Part shown: positions 1 to 11,742 of the stretch, in pieces
How positions within the stretch are numbered: position 1 is the stretch's first letter
How the letters are laid out: each line of letters starts with the position of its first letter
Source: an uncultured Thermosynechococcus sp.
GTDB taxonomy: Bacteria > Cyanobacteriota > Cyanobacteriia > Thermosynechococcales > Thermosynechococcaceae
Direction: 5' to 3'
Assembly (NCBI RefSeq): GCF_938074695.1
Contig: NZ_CALJEM010000020.1
Span: 1-64,000, forward strand
DNA length: 64,000 nt
Notes under the pieces: model-generated
Database searches by the model: none
Seen by the model: the letters and a program-made list of their open reading frames with translations, nothing else
What the model was told of the DNA's origin: nothing
Made by a program: the position numbers and the translations under genes

Positions 1-1
1 C

Positions 2-196
2 TTCGTTACCCAATTTGCCGTGCGCGTTGCCTATTATGCTTTTGCTGCTTGCTTCAGCATCTTCCTCATTCTCTACCTTTTGCGGGGAATCGGTTGGCTG
101 ACAATGCTGCCGGGGGGACTTTTCTTGAGCCTCGTCATTGCCAGCTGGTTTACAGGGCTTTGGTCGGTTTTCACATTCTTGAAACAGCGTTACTAG
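2..196 (+). CDS. C-terminal end of a membrane protein (partial)
   Basis: The reading frame is open from the first bases and stops at 194-196, giving the last 64 residues of a protein whose start lies upstream of the window. The residues are strongly hydrophobic, with two likely membrane segments (around YYAFAACFSIFLILYLL and MLPGGLFLSLVIASWF) and a short basic end (FLKQRY). I do not recognise the family. After the TAG the same frame stays open for another 33 codons (see the next entry). Confidence 0.6.
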   Translation, partial: FVTQFAVRVAYYAFAACFSIFLILYLLRGIGWLTMLPGGLFLSLVIASWFTGLWSVFTFLKQRY

Positions 197-437
197 CCTT
201 CTCGCGGTGGATTTTTCTTTGCCGACGGATCTATTCAGGTGGGCAAACCCCTGATTTTTGCGTTGGATCCGCCGGAGTCCCTCTGGGAGCGGGTTTGAGC
301 ATTTTTAGTTACCTCGTAGAAAATAATTTACCCCCCCTTGCAAGGGATTCCTCGGAACAGGGGGTTGCAATCCGCTCAGGGAGAGGCTATATTAAGGACG
401 CTCTTGCTTCCCTTGGGGAAAGCTGACTAAATGGAAA
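197..437. other. Intergenic stretch with an in-frame open segment and a palindrome
   Basis: No gene is supported here. From 197 to 298 the frame of the preceding gene continues without a stop and reads like protein (for example VGKPLIFALDPPESLWERV), but there is no start codon in it, so it could be a decayed C-terminus or chance. At 335-346 there is a perfect 12-base palindrome, CCCTTGCAAGGG, enclosed by a C-run (331-335) and a G-run (361-365). No run of T follows, so I do not call it a terminator. Confidence 0.35.
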
Positions 438-731
438 TTAAAGGGTGGAAACAATTTGAAAGACCTTATCCATGCTTGTCAGCTCAAGGAGCATCATCAT
501 TTGCTTAGGAACATTGCGTAGGTAAAGTTGCCCGCCAGCGGTGCGAACGGTTTTAAGCGCAACGACGAGGGCACCTAAGCCAGAACTGTCAATGAAGGTG
601 ACCTCAGCGCAATCCAGCAATAAGTCTTGGGTTCCTTGTTGAACTAGTTCAGCGATTTTTTGACGAAATTCCTGAGCTTGCGGGCCACCAAAGACCCCTG
701 ACAGCTTGATGACTTCAGCAGTGTTGGCCAT
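438..731 (-). CDS. STAS-domain protein (anti-sigma factor antagonist type)
   Basis: This 97-residue protein is a single STAS domain. It has the typical central motif DCAEVTFIDSSGLGALV (about residues 40-56), in which the serine after FID is the residue phosphorylated by anti-sigma-factor kinases in SpoIIAA/RsbV-type proteins. The length matches a stand-alone antagonist. In cyanobacteria such proteins usually work with serine phosphatases or kinases in partner-switching; no partner is adjacent here. It is transcribed divergently from psaE. The ATG start at 731 is well placed. Confidence 0.85.
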   Translation of the reverse strand: MANTAEVIKLSGVFGGPQAQEFRQKIAELVQQGTQDLLLDCAEVTFIDSSGLGALVVALKTVRTAGGQLYLRNVPKQMMMLLELTSMDKVFQIVSTL

Positions 732-890
732 AGCATGATGACGAAAAGGGAATCCCCGCTAGTATAAGCCTTTTTCCCTAGCAATTCCCAGAGAGGGGCG
801 GCTCTGTGAAATTTTGTGGAGCAAGCGTAACAAGCCGTAGTAGTCATAGTAGGCTTAACTCTAGCCGTTGAGAAATTTCTAGGACGATAA

Positions 891-1124
<234 letters not shown>

Positions 1125-1130
1125 TGTCTT

Positions 1131-1985
1131 GTGCCGGAATTACCGGAAGTAGAAACAGTCCGCCGTGGGCTAGAAGTCGTCACCTTGGGGCAGCCTATTG
1201 TGGGGGGAGAAGTGCTTCTAGCCCGTTCGATTGCCCTTCCTGACCGGCCCCAAACCTTTATCGAGTCCCTGCGCGATCGCGCCTTTACCCAATGGCAACG
1301 GCGGGGGAAGTACCTTTTGGCCACCCTCAGTGACGACAGTTGCCTTGTCATTCATCTGCGCATGAGTGGCCAGCTCCTATGGCTGACGACCCCCCAGCCC
1401 CCCTGTCCCCATACCCGTGTCCGCTGGTTCTTGGCAACGGGGGCAGAACTCCGTTTTGTGGATCAACGCACCTTTGGCCGCTGTTGGTGGATTCCGGCCC
1501 ATTGCCGCCCGGAACAGGCAATTCCCACCCTGGCCACATTGGCACCGGAACCCCTGAGTGAAGCCTTTACAGTGCGGTTCTTGGCGGAGCGGTTGGTGCA
1601 CCATCGCCGTGCCCTGAAAACGGCTCTGTTAGATCAAACCGTTGTTGCGGGCATGGGGAATATCTATGCCGATGAGAGTCTTTTTTTAAGTGGCCTGCAC
1701 CCCGCCCTGCCCACCCACACCCTGACAACGGAGCAGATCGCTCGCCTGCACCAAGTCATTCGCCGAGTGCTCAAGGAAGGAATTGCAGCGGGTGGTACCA
1801 CTATTCGCACCTTTGTTACGCCGCAGGGGGTAAATGGTCACTATGGGGGTCAGGCATGGGTGTATGGTCGCCAAGGGAAAGCCTGCCGCGTCTGTGGCAC
1901 GACCATTGAACGGCTGCGCTTGGCAGGCCGCTCCAGTCACTATTGTCCCCGCTGTCAGCCACTCTCGTCGGCAATGGGCAGATAG
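1131..1985 (+). CDS. mutM: Formamidopyrimidine-DNA glycosylase
   Basis: This is Fpg/MutM, the base-excision repair enzyme that removes 8-oxoguanine and formamidopyrimidines and nicks the abasic site. The N-terminal PELPEVE contains the catalytic proline and glutamate; the middle shows MGNIYADE of the helix-two-turns-helix; the C-terminus has the zinc finger C-x2-C...C-x2-C (residues about 252-275: CRVCG and HYCPRC). The start is GTG six bases after psaE. The 284-residue length is normal. The last 31 bases overlap the end of the convergent kinase-like gene. Confidence 0.96.
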   Translation: MPELPEVETVRRGLEVVTLGQPIVGGEVLLARSIALPDRPQTFIESLRDRAFTQWQRRGKYLLATLSDDSCLVIHLRMSGQLLWLTTPQPPCPHTRVRWFLATGAELRFVDQRTFGRCWWIPAHCRPEQAIPTLATLAPEPLSEAFTVRFLAERLVHHRRALKTALLDQTVVAGMGNIYADESLFLSGLHPALPTHTLTTEQIARLHQVIRRVLKEGIAAGGTTIRTFVTPQGVNGHYGGQAWVYGRQGKACRVCGTTIERLRLAGRSSHYCPRCQPLSSAMGR

Positions 1986-3229
1986 AGGGTGAGAATTTCG
2001 CCGGCTTGGCGATCGCGCCGTTGAATCACCTTTGCCCCCACGGCCTCAATCAAGAGTTTGGCAGCTTCAAAATTGAGACTCAGTTGCCCTGTTGCCGGAT
2101 GCCAGAGGAGAAAGTGCCCCAAAGCGGCAAGATCGCTGCGGTATTTGTACTGGGGCGATCGCAATTCCAGCTTCACGTGCTGTCCTGCCCGCTGCACCAC
2201 TAGCTGCAATTCACTCTCAGGGGCAAGGGTTTGGCTGTAGTACTCCACTAATCCTGTCAACACCTGATCCAAGGACGTTGGATCACTGAGGACGCGGGGT
2301 AACTCTGACGGACAATCCACTGCCAGTTTAACTTGCCGACGCGCCGCCTGTTTTTGCCAGCGGGTCAAGTTTGTCATGAAAAGTTCCGCCAAGTGGGTTT
2401 GGCCCAAAGCAAGGGGGGGCTTAGGGCTAGGACGAGTGAATATTTCTGCAGCATCACTCAGCAGATTAAAGCGGGTGATTTGATCTTGAATCTCTTGACC
2501 AATTTTTTGCAGATACTGGTAGGTGCGCTGGGGTAAATTCTCTTGCCGTTGTAGCAATTGGATAAAGGTATTGATGGTTGTGAGGGGAGTGCGCACCTCG
2601 TGGGCAAGGGCTTGCAGGAGGCTAATGTCAGCGGCCATGGGTGTTGTAGCCGCAGTCGGGGGGAGAGCCTCAGGGTAACTGTAGTCCAACAACCATTGGG
2701 CAAATTCGCTCACCAAGCGATAGCTGGGGGGAACCATGGCCGCGCCGGCAAACCATTGATCTATGGGGTGGAGATCGGTTAAAGGCAGTTGCTGCCGTAG
2801 CTGCTGCCAAAAGGCATGAATTTCTTCTGGATCAAAAGAAAAATGCAGTCCTCGCTCCCCTTGATAGACCAGCAACAGATTGACCTCCGGACTCAGTAAC
2901 AGGCAAAAAGGACTCCTTCCCTCCCCCCCTGAGGGCAAAAGGGTCATTGCCGACAAAGCAGGCTTGGCATCCGTGGGGGGGAGGTAGGGGAGCGATCGCC
3001 CCTGGGGCAAGAGGACATAGGTTTTTAGGGGGGAATCTTTGACAATCGGACTGGGGAAGGAGACTAAAAAGCCCTCAATGGGATGTATTACTGCCAATAA
3101 TTTTTCTAGGGCAGCCACCCCCGCTTGCCACTGCCAAAAGCGATCGCCGGCCCGACCGTCATCACGATCAATCGCGGAATGCGAGCGTCCCATAGCAGCC
3201 AATACAACGTCCCCCACTGCCTTGACCAT
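1955..3229 (-). CDS. Histidine-kinase-like protein with degenerate ATPase domain
   Basis: The 424-residue protein has an N-terminal region (1-195) without a recognisable sensor motif, then a HisKA dimerisation domain with an intact H-box, LAHEVRTPLTTI, whose histidine is residue 210. The C-terminal part (about 290-424) has the layout of a HATPase domain but lacks its nucleotide motifs: the expected N-box asparagine is absent in VLTGLVEYYSQTL, and no DxGxG or GxG box is visible where ATQGLSL-like text should be (the protein reads GQLSLNFEAAKLLIEAVG). I infer a phospho-acceptor or scaffold, not an active kinase. No membrane segment is seen. Convergent with mutM, 31-base overlap. Confidence 0.75.
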   Translation of the reverse strand: MVKAVGDVVLAAMGRSHSAIDRDDGRAGDRFWQWQAGVAALEKLLAVIHPIEGFLVSFPSPIVKDSPLKTYVLLPQGRSLPYLPPTDAKPALSAMTLLPSGGEGRSPFCLLLSPEVNLLLVYQGERGLHFSFDPEEIHAFWQQLRQQLPLTDLHPIDQWFAGAAMVPPSYRLVSEFAQWLLDYSYPEALPPTAATTPMAADISLLQALAHEVRTPLTTINTFIQLLQRQENLPQRTYQYLQKIGQEIQDQITRFNLLSDAAEIFTRPSPKPPLALGQTHLAELFMTNLTRWQKQAARRQVKLAVDCPSELPRVLSDPTSLDQVLTGLVEYYSQTLAPESELQLVVQRAGQHVKLELRSPQYKYRSDLAALGHFLLWHPATGQLSLNFEAAKLLIEAVGAKVIQRRDRQAGEILTLYLPIADESG

Positions 3230-3269
3230 AGCCCCAACGTTTCCGATTCGCCTAGGGGTAAAACCGAAC

Positions 3270-4592
3270 TTAGGCGGGGATGATGCCGTACAGATCGTAA
3301 ATGTCGGCAGCGGTGATTTTTACAGGGACAATTGTGCCCAAGGTGGCCCTGCCCTGGACATAAACTACCCCATCCACATCGGGGGCAAAGCGGGGAGAGC
3401 GGCCAATCAATTCCCCAGTTTGCGGATTTTCCTGTTCAATGAGCACAGGCACGGTCTTGCCCACCTCGGCGGCATTTTTGCGCTGAGCAATGGGTTGTTG
3501 CAGTTGCATCAGGCGATCGCGCCGCGCTATTTTGATTTCCTCTGGGATTTGATTGGGCAGCTCATAGGCAGCAGTGCCTTCCTCAGCGGAGTAGGTAAAG
3601 ACCCCCACATGGTCAAACTCGTGCCGCTGCACAAACTGGCAGAGGTGTTCAAAGTGGCGCTCCGTTTCACCGGGAAACCCCACAATAAAGGTCGTGCGCA
3701 TTACTGCTTCGGGTAAGTCCTGCCGCAGCCGCTCCATCAGGCGATCGTTGACCCCCGCCTGCCATGGCCGATTCATTGCCCGCAGGACTTCAGGGTGGGA
3801 ATGTTGCAGCGGCAAGTCCAGATAGGGCAGGATGTTGGGCGTTTCCCGCATCGCCGCAATGACTTCAGGCGTCAGCCCCGTGGGATAGGCATAGTGCAGG
3901 CGAATCCAAGGCACGTCCACTTTGCCAAGGGCGCGAATCAGCGTTGCCAGTTGGGGCTGGCCATAGAGATCCATGCCGTAGTTGGTCGTAATTTGGGAAA
4001 CAAGGATGATTTCTTGTACCCCCTCAGCGGCTAACTGCCGAGCCTCGTTGACAATGGACTCAATGGAGCGCGATCGCTGGTTGCCCCGCAACTGGGGAAT
4101 AATACAAAAAGCACAGCGATAGTCACAGCCTTCGGCAATGCGCAGATAGGCCACAGGTGCCGGGGTGGTGCGGTAGCGGGGAACCGTTTCATCGGCAATG
4201 TAGGTGGGGACGGCACTGATTTGCTGCACCCGCTCGCCCCGTTCCACCCGCTCAATGACCTCGACAATGTGGTGGTAATCGCCACTGCCAACAACGGCCA
4301 CGGCTTCGGGAAGCTCCGCCAAGAGTTCCCCTTGAAAGTGCTGTGCCAGGCAGCCGGTGATGACAATTTTCTTATTGGCCTCCGCCAGTTCGACAAGGGT
4401 GCGCACCGACTCTTCGCGGGCGGCTTGGATAAAGCTACAGGTGTTGACCACAACGTAGTCGGCTTCGGTTTCATCGGTTCCTACCCCATAGCCCGCCGCC
4501 GCAAGGAGACCAATCATGTGCTCTGTGTCCACGCGGTTCTTGTCACAGCCTAGGTGGGCAAAGGCAATTTTGGGTTTGCTGGGTTTTGACAT
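3270..4592 (-). CDS. rimO: Ribosomal protein S12 methylthiotransferase
   Basis: RimO is a radical-SAM enzyme that adds a methylthio group to the conserved aspartate of ribosomal protein S12. The 440-residue protein shows the N-terminal UPF0004 cysteines (GCDKN, NTCSF, TGCLA), the radical-SAM cluster motif CDYRCAFC (CxxxCxxC), and a C-terminal TRAM domain. The serine/arginine-rich linker after the cluster and the overall length fit RimO better than MiaB. It lies 40 bases downstream of no other leftward gene than the TerB-type protein (20-base gap), so the two may be co-transcribed. Confidence 0.94.
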   Translation of the reverse strand: MSKPSKPKIAFAHLGCDKNRVDTEHMIGLLAAAGYGVGTDETEADYVVVNTCSFIQAAREESVRTLVELAEANKKIVITGCLAQHFQGELLAELPEAVAVVGSGDYHHIVEVIERVERGERVQQISAVPTYIADETVPRYRTTPAPVAYLRIAEGCDYRCAFCIIPQLRGNQRSRSIESIVNEARQLAAEGVQEIILVSQITTNYGMDLYGQPQLATLIRALGKVDVPWIRLHYAYPTGLTPEVIAAMRETPNILPYLDLPLQHSHPEVLRAMNRPWQAGVNDRLMERLRQDLPEAVMRTTFIVGFPGETERHFEHLCQFVQRHEFDHVGVFTYSAEEGTAAYELPNQIPEEIKIARRDRLMQLQQPIAQRKNAAEVGKTVPVLIEQENPQTGELIGRSPRFAPDVDGVVYVQGRATLGTIVPVKITAADIYDLYGIIPA

Positions 4593-4611
4593 CTAAGCGA
4601 CTCGGTGCCCT

Positions 4612-5268
4612 CTAACAGTAGGGGGTAATATCTTCGCCACACTCCTCGGCTAAGTAGGTGAGGGAGCGGAAGCGCAACCCCATTAACTGATCATAGAGGG
4701 GATTGAGTTTACACAAGGGGGGGATATGCACAATCTTGCGGCCAAAGAGGACAATATCGCGCTCAAAGGGGCATTGGGGGGGAATCAGGCGGCAGAGAAA
4801 GCGAGCCACCTTGGCATCCTTGATCTCTAACCCATCCAGCCAGCGGCGCACCGGATCCAGCAGGCGCAGGGTTTGCTCATTGCTCTCGTGCTGGCCATCA
4901 AGGGTATGTTTTAGGGAGTCCAAGGCATCAATTTCCAGTCCTAGGGCACGGCAGAAGCGTTGCAGTTCGGCATCCTCCGATTGGGAGTAAATGCCATTGG
5001 CCAACGCCACCATGACGGCGGTGCGCAGGAAATTTTCCGCAAGGGGGCGATCGCTGCCAAAGGTGGCCTGCAATTCTGCATCGGTGACGGGGGCAAACTG
5101 CTCAAGATCGATTTCAGGGGCAATTTCCTCGCGAATTAGACTAGTAATCAGTTGCTTTTCTTCGGGGTCAAAGTGACCATCGGCACAGGCAATACTCAAA
5201 AGTCCTTTAATCCAAATGGCCGTTTGTTCCGGTGTCAGCTCAAGGGGAGATGCCACTGGGGTTGTCAT
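4612..5268 (-). CDS. TerB-like protein with Mo-dependent nitrogenase C-terminal domain
   Basis: The first ~130 residues resemble the helical TerB/DjlA-type domain (WIKGLLSIACADGHFDPEEKQ). The last ~65 residues match the small cysteine-containing family found at the end of cyanobacterial 'Mo-dependent nitrogenase' proteins (CRLIPPQCPFERD ... IPPLCKLNPLYDQL ... CGEDITPYC). The name is historical: no nitrogenase gene is nearby and function is unknown. An in-frame GTG at 5295 would add nine residues; I chose the ATG at 5268 because GAGG lies eight bases before it. Confidence 0.8.
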   Translation of the reverse strand: MTTPVASPLELTPEQTAIWIKGLLSIACADGHFDPEEKQLITSLIREEIAPEIDLEQFAPVTDAELQATFGSDRPLAENFLRTAVMVALANGIYSQSEDAELQRFCRALGLEIDALDSLKHTLDGQHESNEQTLRLLDPVRRWLDGLEIKDAKVARFLCRLIPPQCPFERDIVLFGRKIVHIPPLCKLNPLYDQLMGLRFRSLTYLAEECGEDITPYC

Positions 5269-5395
5269 AGAGATTGCCTCAAGATTACTGCTCACTACGA
5301 CTCTACTCTAGCCCTTGGGCCTTCGTACCCTTCTGAAAGAGCACGATCATCCTTGCTACAATTGACGAAGTTTTGTTAAGCAGTGTGTCACGTCC

Positions 5396-6031
5396 TTGAC
5401 TGTTTCGCTGTTGCCCTCCACCTGCTCTAGCCCTTGGTATGCCCTTGATCCCATTTGGCAGGGGGATGCGGCAGCGATCGCCCAAGGCTTGCCCCATGAT
5501 CTTTTAGCGCCCGCGTGGCAAATGCTGATTCTGGGGGATGGCTCCCCCACCCGCCACCTCCAACTGCTGACCGGTGAAACTACAGAAGTGGATGTGATTG
5601 ATATGTCCGCTATTGGCCACGCCAGCGATCGCGCCCCGGCGCAACTACAACTGATTCCAGCTCCTCGGCTGCGGCGTCAGGTGTGGCTACGAACTGCCTC
5701 AGGTCAACGCCTTGCCTATGCCACCTCCTGGTGGGAAGCCGCCCATGTGGATGAGTATTTGCAAAACCGCGCCATGCCCATTTGGACGAATCTCGCCCAG
5801 CGCAAGGTGGAGCTTTATCGCGATATTCAGGCGGTGTATCTAGGGCACTCTGAAACCCTGGCTGCCGCCTTTGGTGAGCCGGGACCCTTTTGGGGGCGGC
5901 ATTACCTCTTTTGGCACGATCGCCGTCCTATCACCCTCATCTATGAAGTCTTTTCTCCCTATCTCTGCCGTTACCTTGGCCCAATGGGAAGTACGGTCTA
6001 TTTGGCAAATTCAACTCCAACATTAGCCTAG
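5396..6031 (+). CDS. Chorismate lyase family protein (plastoquinone head-group synthesis)
   Basis: The 211-residue protein belongs to the DUF98/chorismate-lyase-like family of cyanobacteria. Members are thought to convert chorismate to 4-hydroxybenzoate, the first step of plastoquinone synthesis. Recognisable segments are GSPTRHLQLLTG, the RQVWLRTASGQRLAYATSWW strand and the conserved LGHSE...FGEPGPFWGRHYLFWHDRRPITLIYEVFSP. The likely start is TTG at 5396; no ATG lies at the right place, so the exact N-terminus is uncertain. It stands alone in front of the carotenoid cluster. Confidence 0.82.
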   Translation: MTVSLLPSTCSSPWYALDPIWQGDAAAIAQGLPHDLLAPAWQMLILGDGSPTRHLQLLTGETTEVDVIDMSAIGHASDRAPAQLQLIPAPRLRRQVWLRTASGQRLAYATSWWEAAHVDEYLQNRAMPIWTNLAQRKVELYRDIQAVYLGHSETLAAAFGEPGPFWGRHYLFWHDRRPITLIYEVFSPYLCRYLGPMGSTVYLANSTPTLA

Positions 6032-6069
6032 GGCCGGTGTTTCCGTAACGTTTTGTAAATATAATATGA

Positions 6070-8482
<2,413 letters not shown>

Positions 8483-8487
8483 GTACC

Positions 8488-9006
8488 ATGGCAGATCTCT
8501 ACGTGGATTGGGACGAGTATCATCGCACCATTGAACGGTTGGCGATCGCCGTTTATGAATCGGGATGGCAGTTCAATCAAATCCTCTGCCTGGCCAAGGG
8601 GGGTCTGCGGGTAGGGGACATTCTCAGCCGCTTGTTTAATCAACCCCTCGCGATTTTGGCGGTGTCGTCCTATGGCGGTATCAATAAGCAAGAGCGGGGG
8701 CGCATCACCTTTGCGCGGGACTTGACCATGACCACTGCCACCTTAGGCAGCCATGTCCTGTTGGTGGATGACTTAGTGGATTCTGGCCTTTCGTTGAAAA
8801 AAACGCTGCGGTGGCTAGAGCTAAAATACGGCTTTGCCGTTGAGGAGGTGCGCACGGCAGTGCTGTGGTACAAAGCGGCCTCCTGTATTCGTCCAGATTA
8901 CTATGTGCATTACCTGCCGGGGAATCCATGGATTCATCAACCCTTTGAACGCTACGAACAACTCACAGCCGCTGAGCTTGCTCGAACTCTAACCTCCTGT
9001 CCATGA
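8488..9006 (+). CDS. Phosphoribosyltransferase family protein
   Basis: The 172-residue protein is a type I phosphoribosyltransferase. It has the PRPP-binding loop [14 protein letters not shown] and an upstream [14 protein letters not shown]. The closest known members are purine-salvage (xanthine/hypoxanthine) enzymes, but the substrate cannot be read from the sequence. A longer in-frame opening reaches back to 8431, inside crtB; I chose the ATG at 8488, five bases after the crtB stop. Its stop overlaps the pyrB start (ATGA). Confidence 0.85.
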   Translation: MADLYVDWDEYHRTIERLAIAVYESGWQFNQILCLAKGGLRVGDILSRLFNQPLAILAVSSYGGINKQERGRITFARDLTMTTATLGSHVLLVDDLVDSGLSLKKTLRWLELKYGFAVEEVRTAVLWYKAASCIRPDYYVHYLPGNPWIHQPFERYEQLTAAELARTLTSCP

Positions 9007-9998
9007 CGCCTACTCTTACTCCCCCCCACCACTGGCAGCGTCGCCACGTCCTCTCCCTCCAAGACTTTACGGTGGCGGAGCTAGACATTGTGCTGCAAAC
9101 GGCACTGAGTTTTCAAGAAGTCCTGAATCGTCGCACTAAAAAAGTGCCAACCCTGCAAGCGCGGGTGGTGGCCAATCTTTTTTTTGAAAGTTCAACACGC
9201 ACTCGCAATAGTTTTGAGCTGGCAGCCAAACGACTTTCTGCCGATATTCTCAACTTCTCTCCCGGCACCTCTGCCCTCACCAAAGGGGAAACGATTCTCG
9301 ATACCGCTAAGACCCTGTGGGCGATGGGGGCAGAGTTCATGGTGATTCGCCATCAGCAGTCGGGAGTGCCCCAGACCATTGCAGCGGAAATGGATCGTCT
9401 TGGCGCTCAGGTGGCCGTTCTCAATGCCGGTGATGGCTTGCATGAACATCCCTCTCAAGCGCTGCTGGATCTGTTTACCCTTTGCCAACTCTACGATCCA
9501 CATCAGCCCTGCTGTGCCCTGTTGCAGGGGAAGAAAATTGCCATTGTCGGGGATATTCGCCATTCCCGCGTGGCGCGATCCAACCTCTACAGCCTTAAGA
9601 CCGCTGGTGCCGATGTGCACTTAGCTGGCCCCCCTACCCTGCTGCCGCCGGAATTTGCAGAGTATGGGGCAACACTCCACTGGACGCTGGAACCGGCCCT
9701 TGCCGATGCTGATATTGTCATGACGCTGCGGCTGCAACGGGAACGCATGGATCAACACTTGATCCCCAGTTTACGCGAGTACCATCGGCAGTTTGGCATT
9801 ACCCATGAGCGGCTGCGCCTGTGTAAACCCCATGTGCGCGTGATGCATCCGGGGCCGGTGAATCGCGGTGTGGAATTGAGTTCGGCACTGCTGGAGGATC
9901 GCCAATCGAGCCTTGTTAATCAACAGGTGACCAGTGGGGTGGCGGTGCGGATGGCCTTGCTGTACTTAATGGGAACGTACCATGGAGTGAAGGAATGA
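9003..9998 (+). CDS. pyrB: Aspartate carbamoyltransferase catalytic subunit
   Basis: PyrB joins carbamoyl phosphate and aspartate in the first committed step of pyrimidine synthesis. The 331-residue protein has the carbamoyl-phosphate loop [10 protein letters not shown], the HPSQALLD segment and the C-terminal [12 protein letters not shown]. It overlaps its neighbours by four bases on each side (ATGA), which implies translational coupling with the phosphoribosyltransferase and the ferredoxin-like gene. No regulatory subunit (pyrI) is present, as expected outside enterobacteria. A dihydroorotase-like pseudo-enzyme is encoded at 35.4-36.7 kb. Confidence 0.97.
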   Translation: MTPTLTPPHHWQRRHVLSLQDFTVAELDIVLQTALSFQEVLNRRTKKVPTLQARVVANLFFESSTRTRNSFELAAKRLSADILNFSPGTSALTKGETILDTAKTLWAMGAEFMVIRHQQSGVPQTIAAEMDRLGAQVAVLNAGDGLHEHPSQALLDLFTLCQLYDPHQPCCALLQGKKIAIVGDIRHSRVARSNLYSLKTAGADVHLAGPPTLLPPEFAEYGATLHWTLEPALADADIVMTLRLQRERMDQHLIPSLREYHRQFGITHERLRLCKPHVRVMHPGPVNRGVELSSALLEDRQSSLVNQQVTSGVAVRMALLYLMGTYHGVKE

Positions 9999-10240
9999 TT
10001 AGGGTGACGTTTCTGCCGGATCACGTCTCTGTTGAAGCCGAAGCGGGCGAAAGTTGGTTGAGCGTAGCTGAGCGAGCCGGTGTGGAGATTCCCACGGGGT
10101 GTCGCATGGGGAGTTGCGGAGCCTGTACGGTGGAATTGGCGAATGGCGAAGAAATTCGCACCTGTATCTCTACAATTGCCGGCGATCGCAAAGATTGCAC
10201 CCACATTACGGCCTATGTGTTTCGCGATCCGACTTGGTAA
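9995..10240 (+). CDS. Small [2Fe-2S] ferredoxin-like protein
   Basis: This 81-residue protein is little more than a beta-grasp [2Fe-2S] fold. The cluster ligands are C-x4-C-x2-C in [14 protein letters not shown] followed by a fourth cysteine 13 residues later (IRTC). That short last spacing differs from photosynthetic ferredoxins (about 29) and is nearer to the cluster domains of dehydrogenases. It overlaps pyrB by four bases. The electron partner is not evident; a role with the dihydroorotate or carotenoid steps would be speculation. Confidence 0.85.
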   Translation: MIRVTFLPDHVSVEAEAGESWLSVAERAGVEIPTGCRMGSCGACTVELANGEEIRTCISTIAGDRKDCTHITAYVFRDPTW

Positions 10241-10263
10241 CTTAAGGGAAGATTGGGCAGCAG

Positions 10264-11613
10264 TCACTGCCAAATGAGAAAGCGCACCGTTAAAAAAAGT
10301 GCCGAAACCCCTAACTGCAATGCCGTAATCGGTATCCCATAGCGCAGGAAAGTTTTGAAGCGAATGCGGCGGCCGTGGAGTTCGGCAATCCCCGCACCGA
10401 CGATGTTGGCAGAGGCACCGACAAGGGTGGCATTGCCCCCTAAGGTTGCTCCTAGCATCATGGCATAGAACAGGGGTAGCACCTGTGCTGGTAAATCACC
10501 ACCATAGCCGACGTGAAGAATTTCTGCACCCGCTAGCCCCACCTCTACGAGGTATTTTTTCAGCAGCGGTACCATCGCCACCACCAAGGGGATATTGGGA
10601 ATGACGCTGGAGAGAATGCCAATCGTAAACAGTAGGAGTAGCGAGCCAAAAAAGATATTTTGGCCAATGATAACGCCGAGAAGTTGCGAAAGTTGGCCAA
10701 TGATGCCTGTTTTCTCCAAGCCACCAATGAGGACAAAAATACTCATAAAGAAGATCAGGGTGGCCCAGTCCACATCCCGTAGAATGTTGGTAACCGTATC
10801 AATCTTGCTTTGATGGGACAAAAGGAGTGCCAAGGCAGCCCCCATTAAAGCAACCGCAGGGGGAGCCACTTTAACGACCATGCCATCGCCAATAACAAAG
10901 AAGGTCAAGACAAAGACGATGATCACACAGCCGACGGCCAGGGTGCGGGGATGATTAATTTTCGGGTGGGGCAAGTGATCGAGGGAGTTGAGTTCTTTGC
11001 GCCAAATACGGCGAAAGAGAATCGGCAGGCAAAAGACAATGACGGCGATCGCCAGTACCCCCCCTAGACTGAGACGCAGCAGATAATCGGCAAAACTAAG
11101 ATTGATGGCATCCCCGACAATATAAGTGGCTGGATCGCCGACAAGGGTCAGCAACCCGGCACTATTAGAGACAATCACCATCAGGATAATCAGGGGCACA
11201 AAGTCCACCCCCACTTCAGCCGCCATGGGGGGCAACAAGGGGGCAAGGAGCATCACTGTCGTGGCATTGGGCAGCACGGCACAGATGGGGGTTGTTAGAG
11301 CCACGATCCCCAACAGCAGGCGTTTTCCCTGACCTCGGGCAAGGATCACCATTTGGGTTGCCAGATACTCAAATACCTTGGTGGGTTCAAAGGCGCGAAC
11401 CAGAACCATGACCCCAAAAAAGAGAGCGAGGGTACCATGACTGCGGCCAATGTAGCTAATGGCCTCCCCAAGGGTCATGATATTGAGAAAGACAAGGAGA
11501 ATCGCCCCCAAAAAGGCCGCAATCGTAATGTTGATCCACTCGGTCATGATCAGAAGGATCACGCCTAGGAAGATCGTGCCAGCAGCGAATGCATGCCAGT
11601 GTTCAATCAGCAT
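10264..11613 (-). CDS. ArsB/NhaD/CitMHS-type ion transporter
   Basis: The 449-residue integral membrane protein has about 11-12 hydrophobic segments. It belongs to the ion-transporter superfamily that includes NhaD Na+/H+ antiporters, ArsB and citrate transporters. Two inverted half-site signatures are visible: AVLPNATTVMLLAPLLPP with NSAGLLTLVGDPATYIVGD, and SSVIPNIPLVVAMVPLL with GATLGGNATLVGASANIV. The substrate cannot be assigned. The leader carries a ydaO-type riboswitch and terminator (11.69-11.83 kb), which suggests control by c-di-AMP and therefore a role in ion or osmotic balance. Confidence 0.85.
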   Translation of the reverse strand: MLIEHWHAFAAGTIFLGVILLIMTEWINITIAAFLGAILLVFLNIMTLGEAISYIGRSHGTLALFFGVMVLVRAFEPTKVFEYLATQMVILARGQGKRLLLGIVALTTPICAVLPNATTVMLLAPLLPPMAAEVGVDFVPLIILMVIVSNSAGLLTLVGDPATYIVGDAINLSFADYLLRLSLGGVLAIAVIVFCLPILFRRIWRKELNSLDHLPHPKINHPRTLAVGCVIIVFVLTFFVIGDGMVVKVAPPAVALMGAALALLLSHQSKIDTVTNILRDVDWATLIFFMSIFVLIGGLEKTGIIGQLSQLLGVIIGQNIFFGSLLLLFTIGILSSVIPNIPLVVAMVPLLKKYLVEVGLAGAEILHVGYGGDLPAQVLPLFYAMMLGATLGGNATLVGASANIVGAGIAELHGRRIRFKTFLRYGIPITALQLGVSALFLTVRFLIWQ

Positions 11614-11691
11614 TGGGCTTCCTGAAAATTGCTAAGGTAACAAATTCGGTCAACGCCACGAAACCGAAACGCTGGAACACTGAGCAGTTGT

Positions 11692-11742
11692 AAAAAAAAC
11701 AGCCAGTCTCCAACTGAATGCCGACGAAGTTAGCTGACGGGC
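11692..11742 (-). terminator. Riboswitch-linked intrinsic terminator
   Basis: Read on the minus strand, the riboswitch core CAGCTAACT can pair with downstream AGTTG and GCTG, and the paired region is followed directly by eight T residues (A-run at 11692-11699 on the plus strand). The pairing would use bases of the conserved aptamer core, so terminator and aptamer fold compete. It lies about 80 bases before the start codon of the transporter. Confidence 0.6.

Noticed and set aside
194-298. Stop-codon readthrough (TAG) of the first gene
   Set aside because: The frame stays open after TAG, but there is no SECIS/PYLIS-like structure or known TAG recoding in this group; chance or decay is simpler.
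49-426. 125-residue open frame at the left end
   Set aside because: It runs in another frame across the end of the membrane-protein gene, has no family features and an implausible composition, so it is a shadow frame.
3039-3716. 225-residue open frame antisense to rimO and the kinase-like gene
   Set aside because: It spans parts of two well-supported genes on the other strand, and its composition is not protein-like.
4612-5268. Evidence for nitrogen fixation from the Mo-nitro_C domain
   Set aside because: The domain name is historical; it is widespread in cyanobacteria that do not fix nitrogen, and no nif gene is present in the window.
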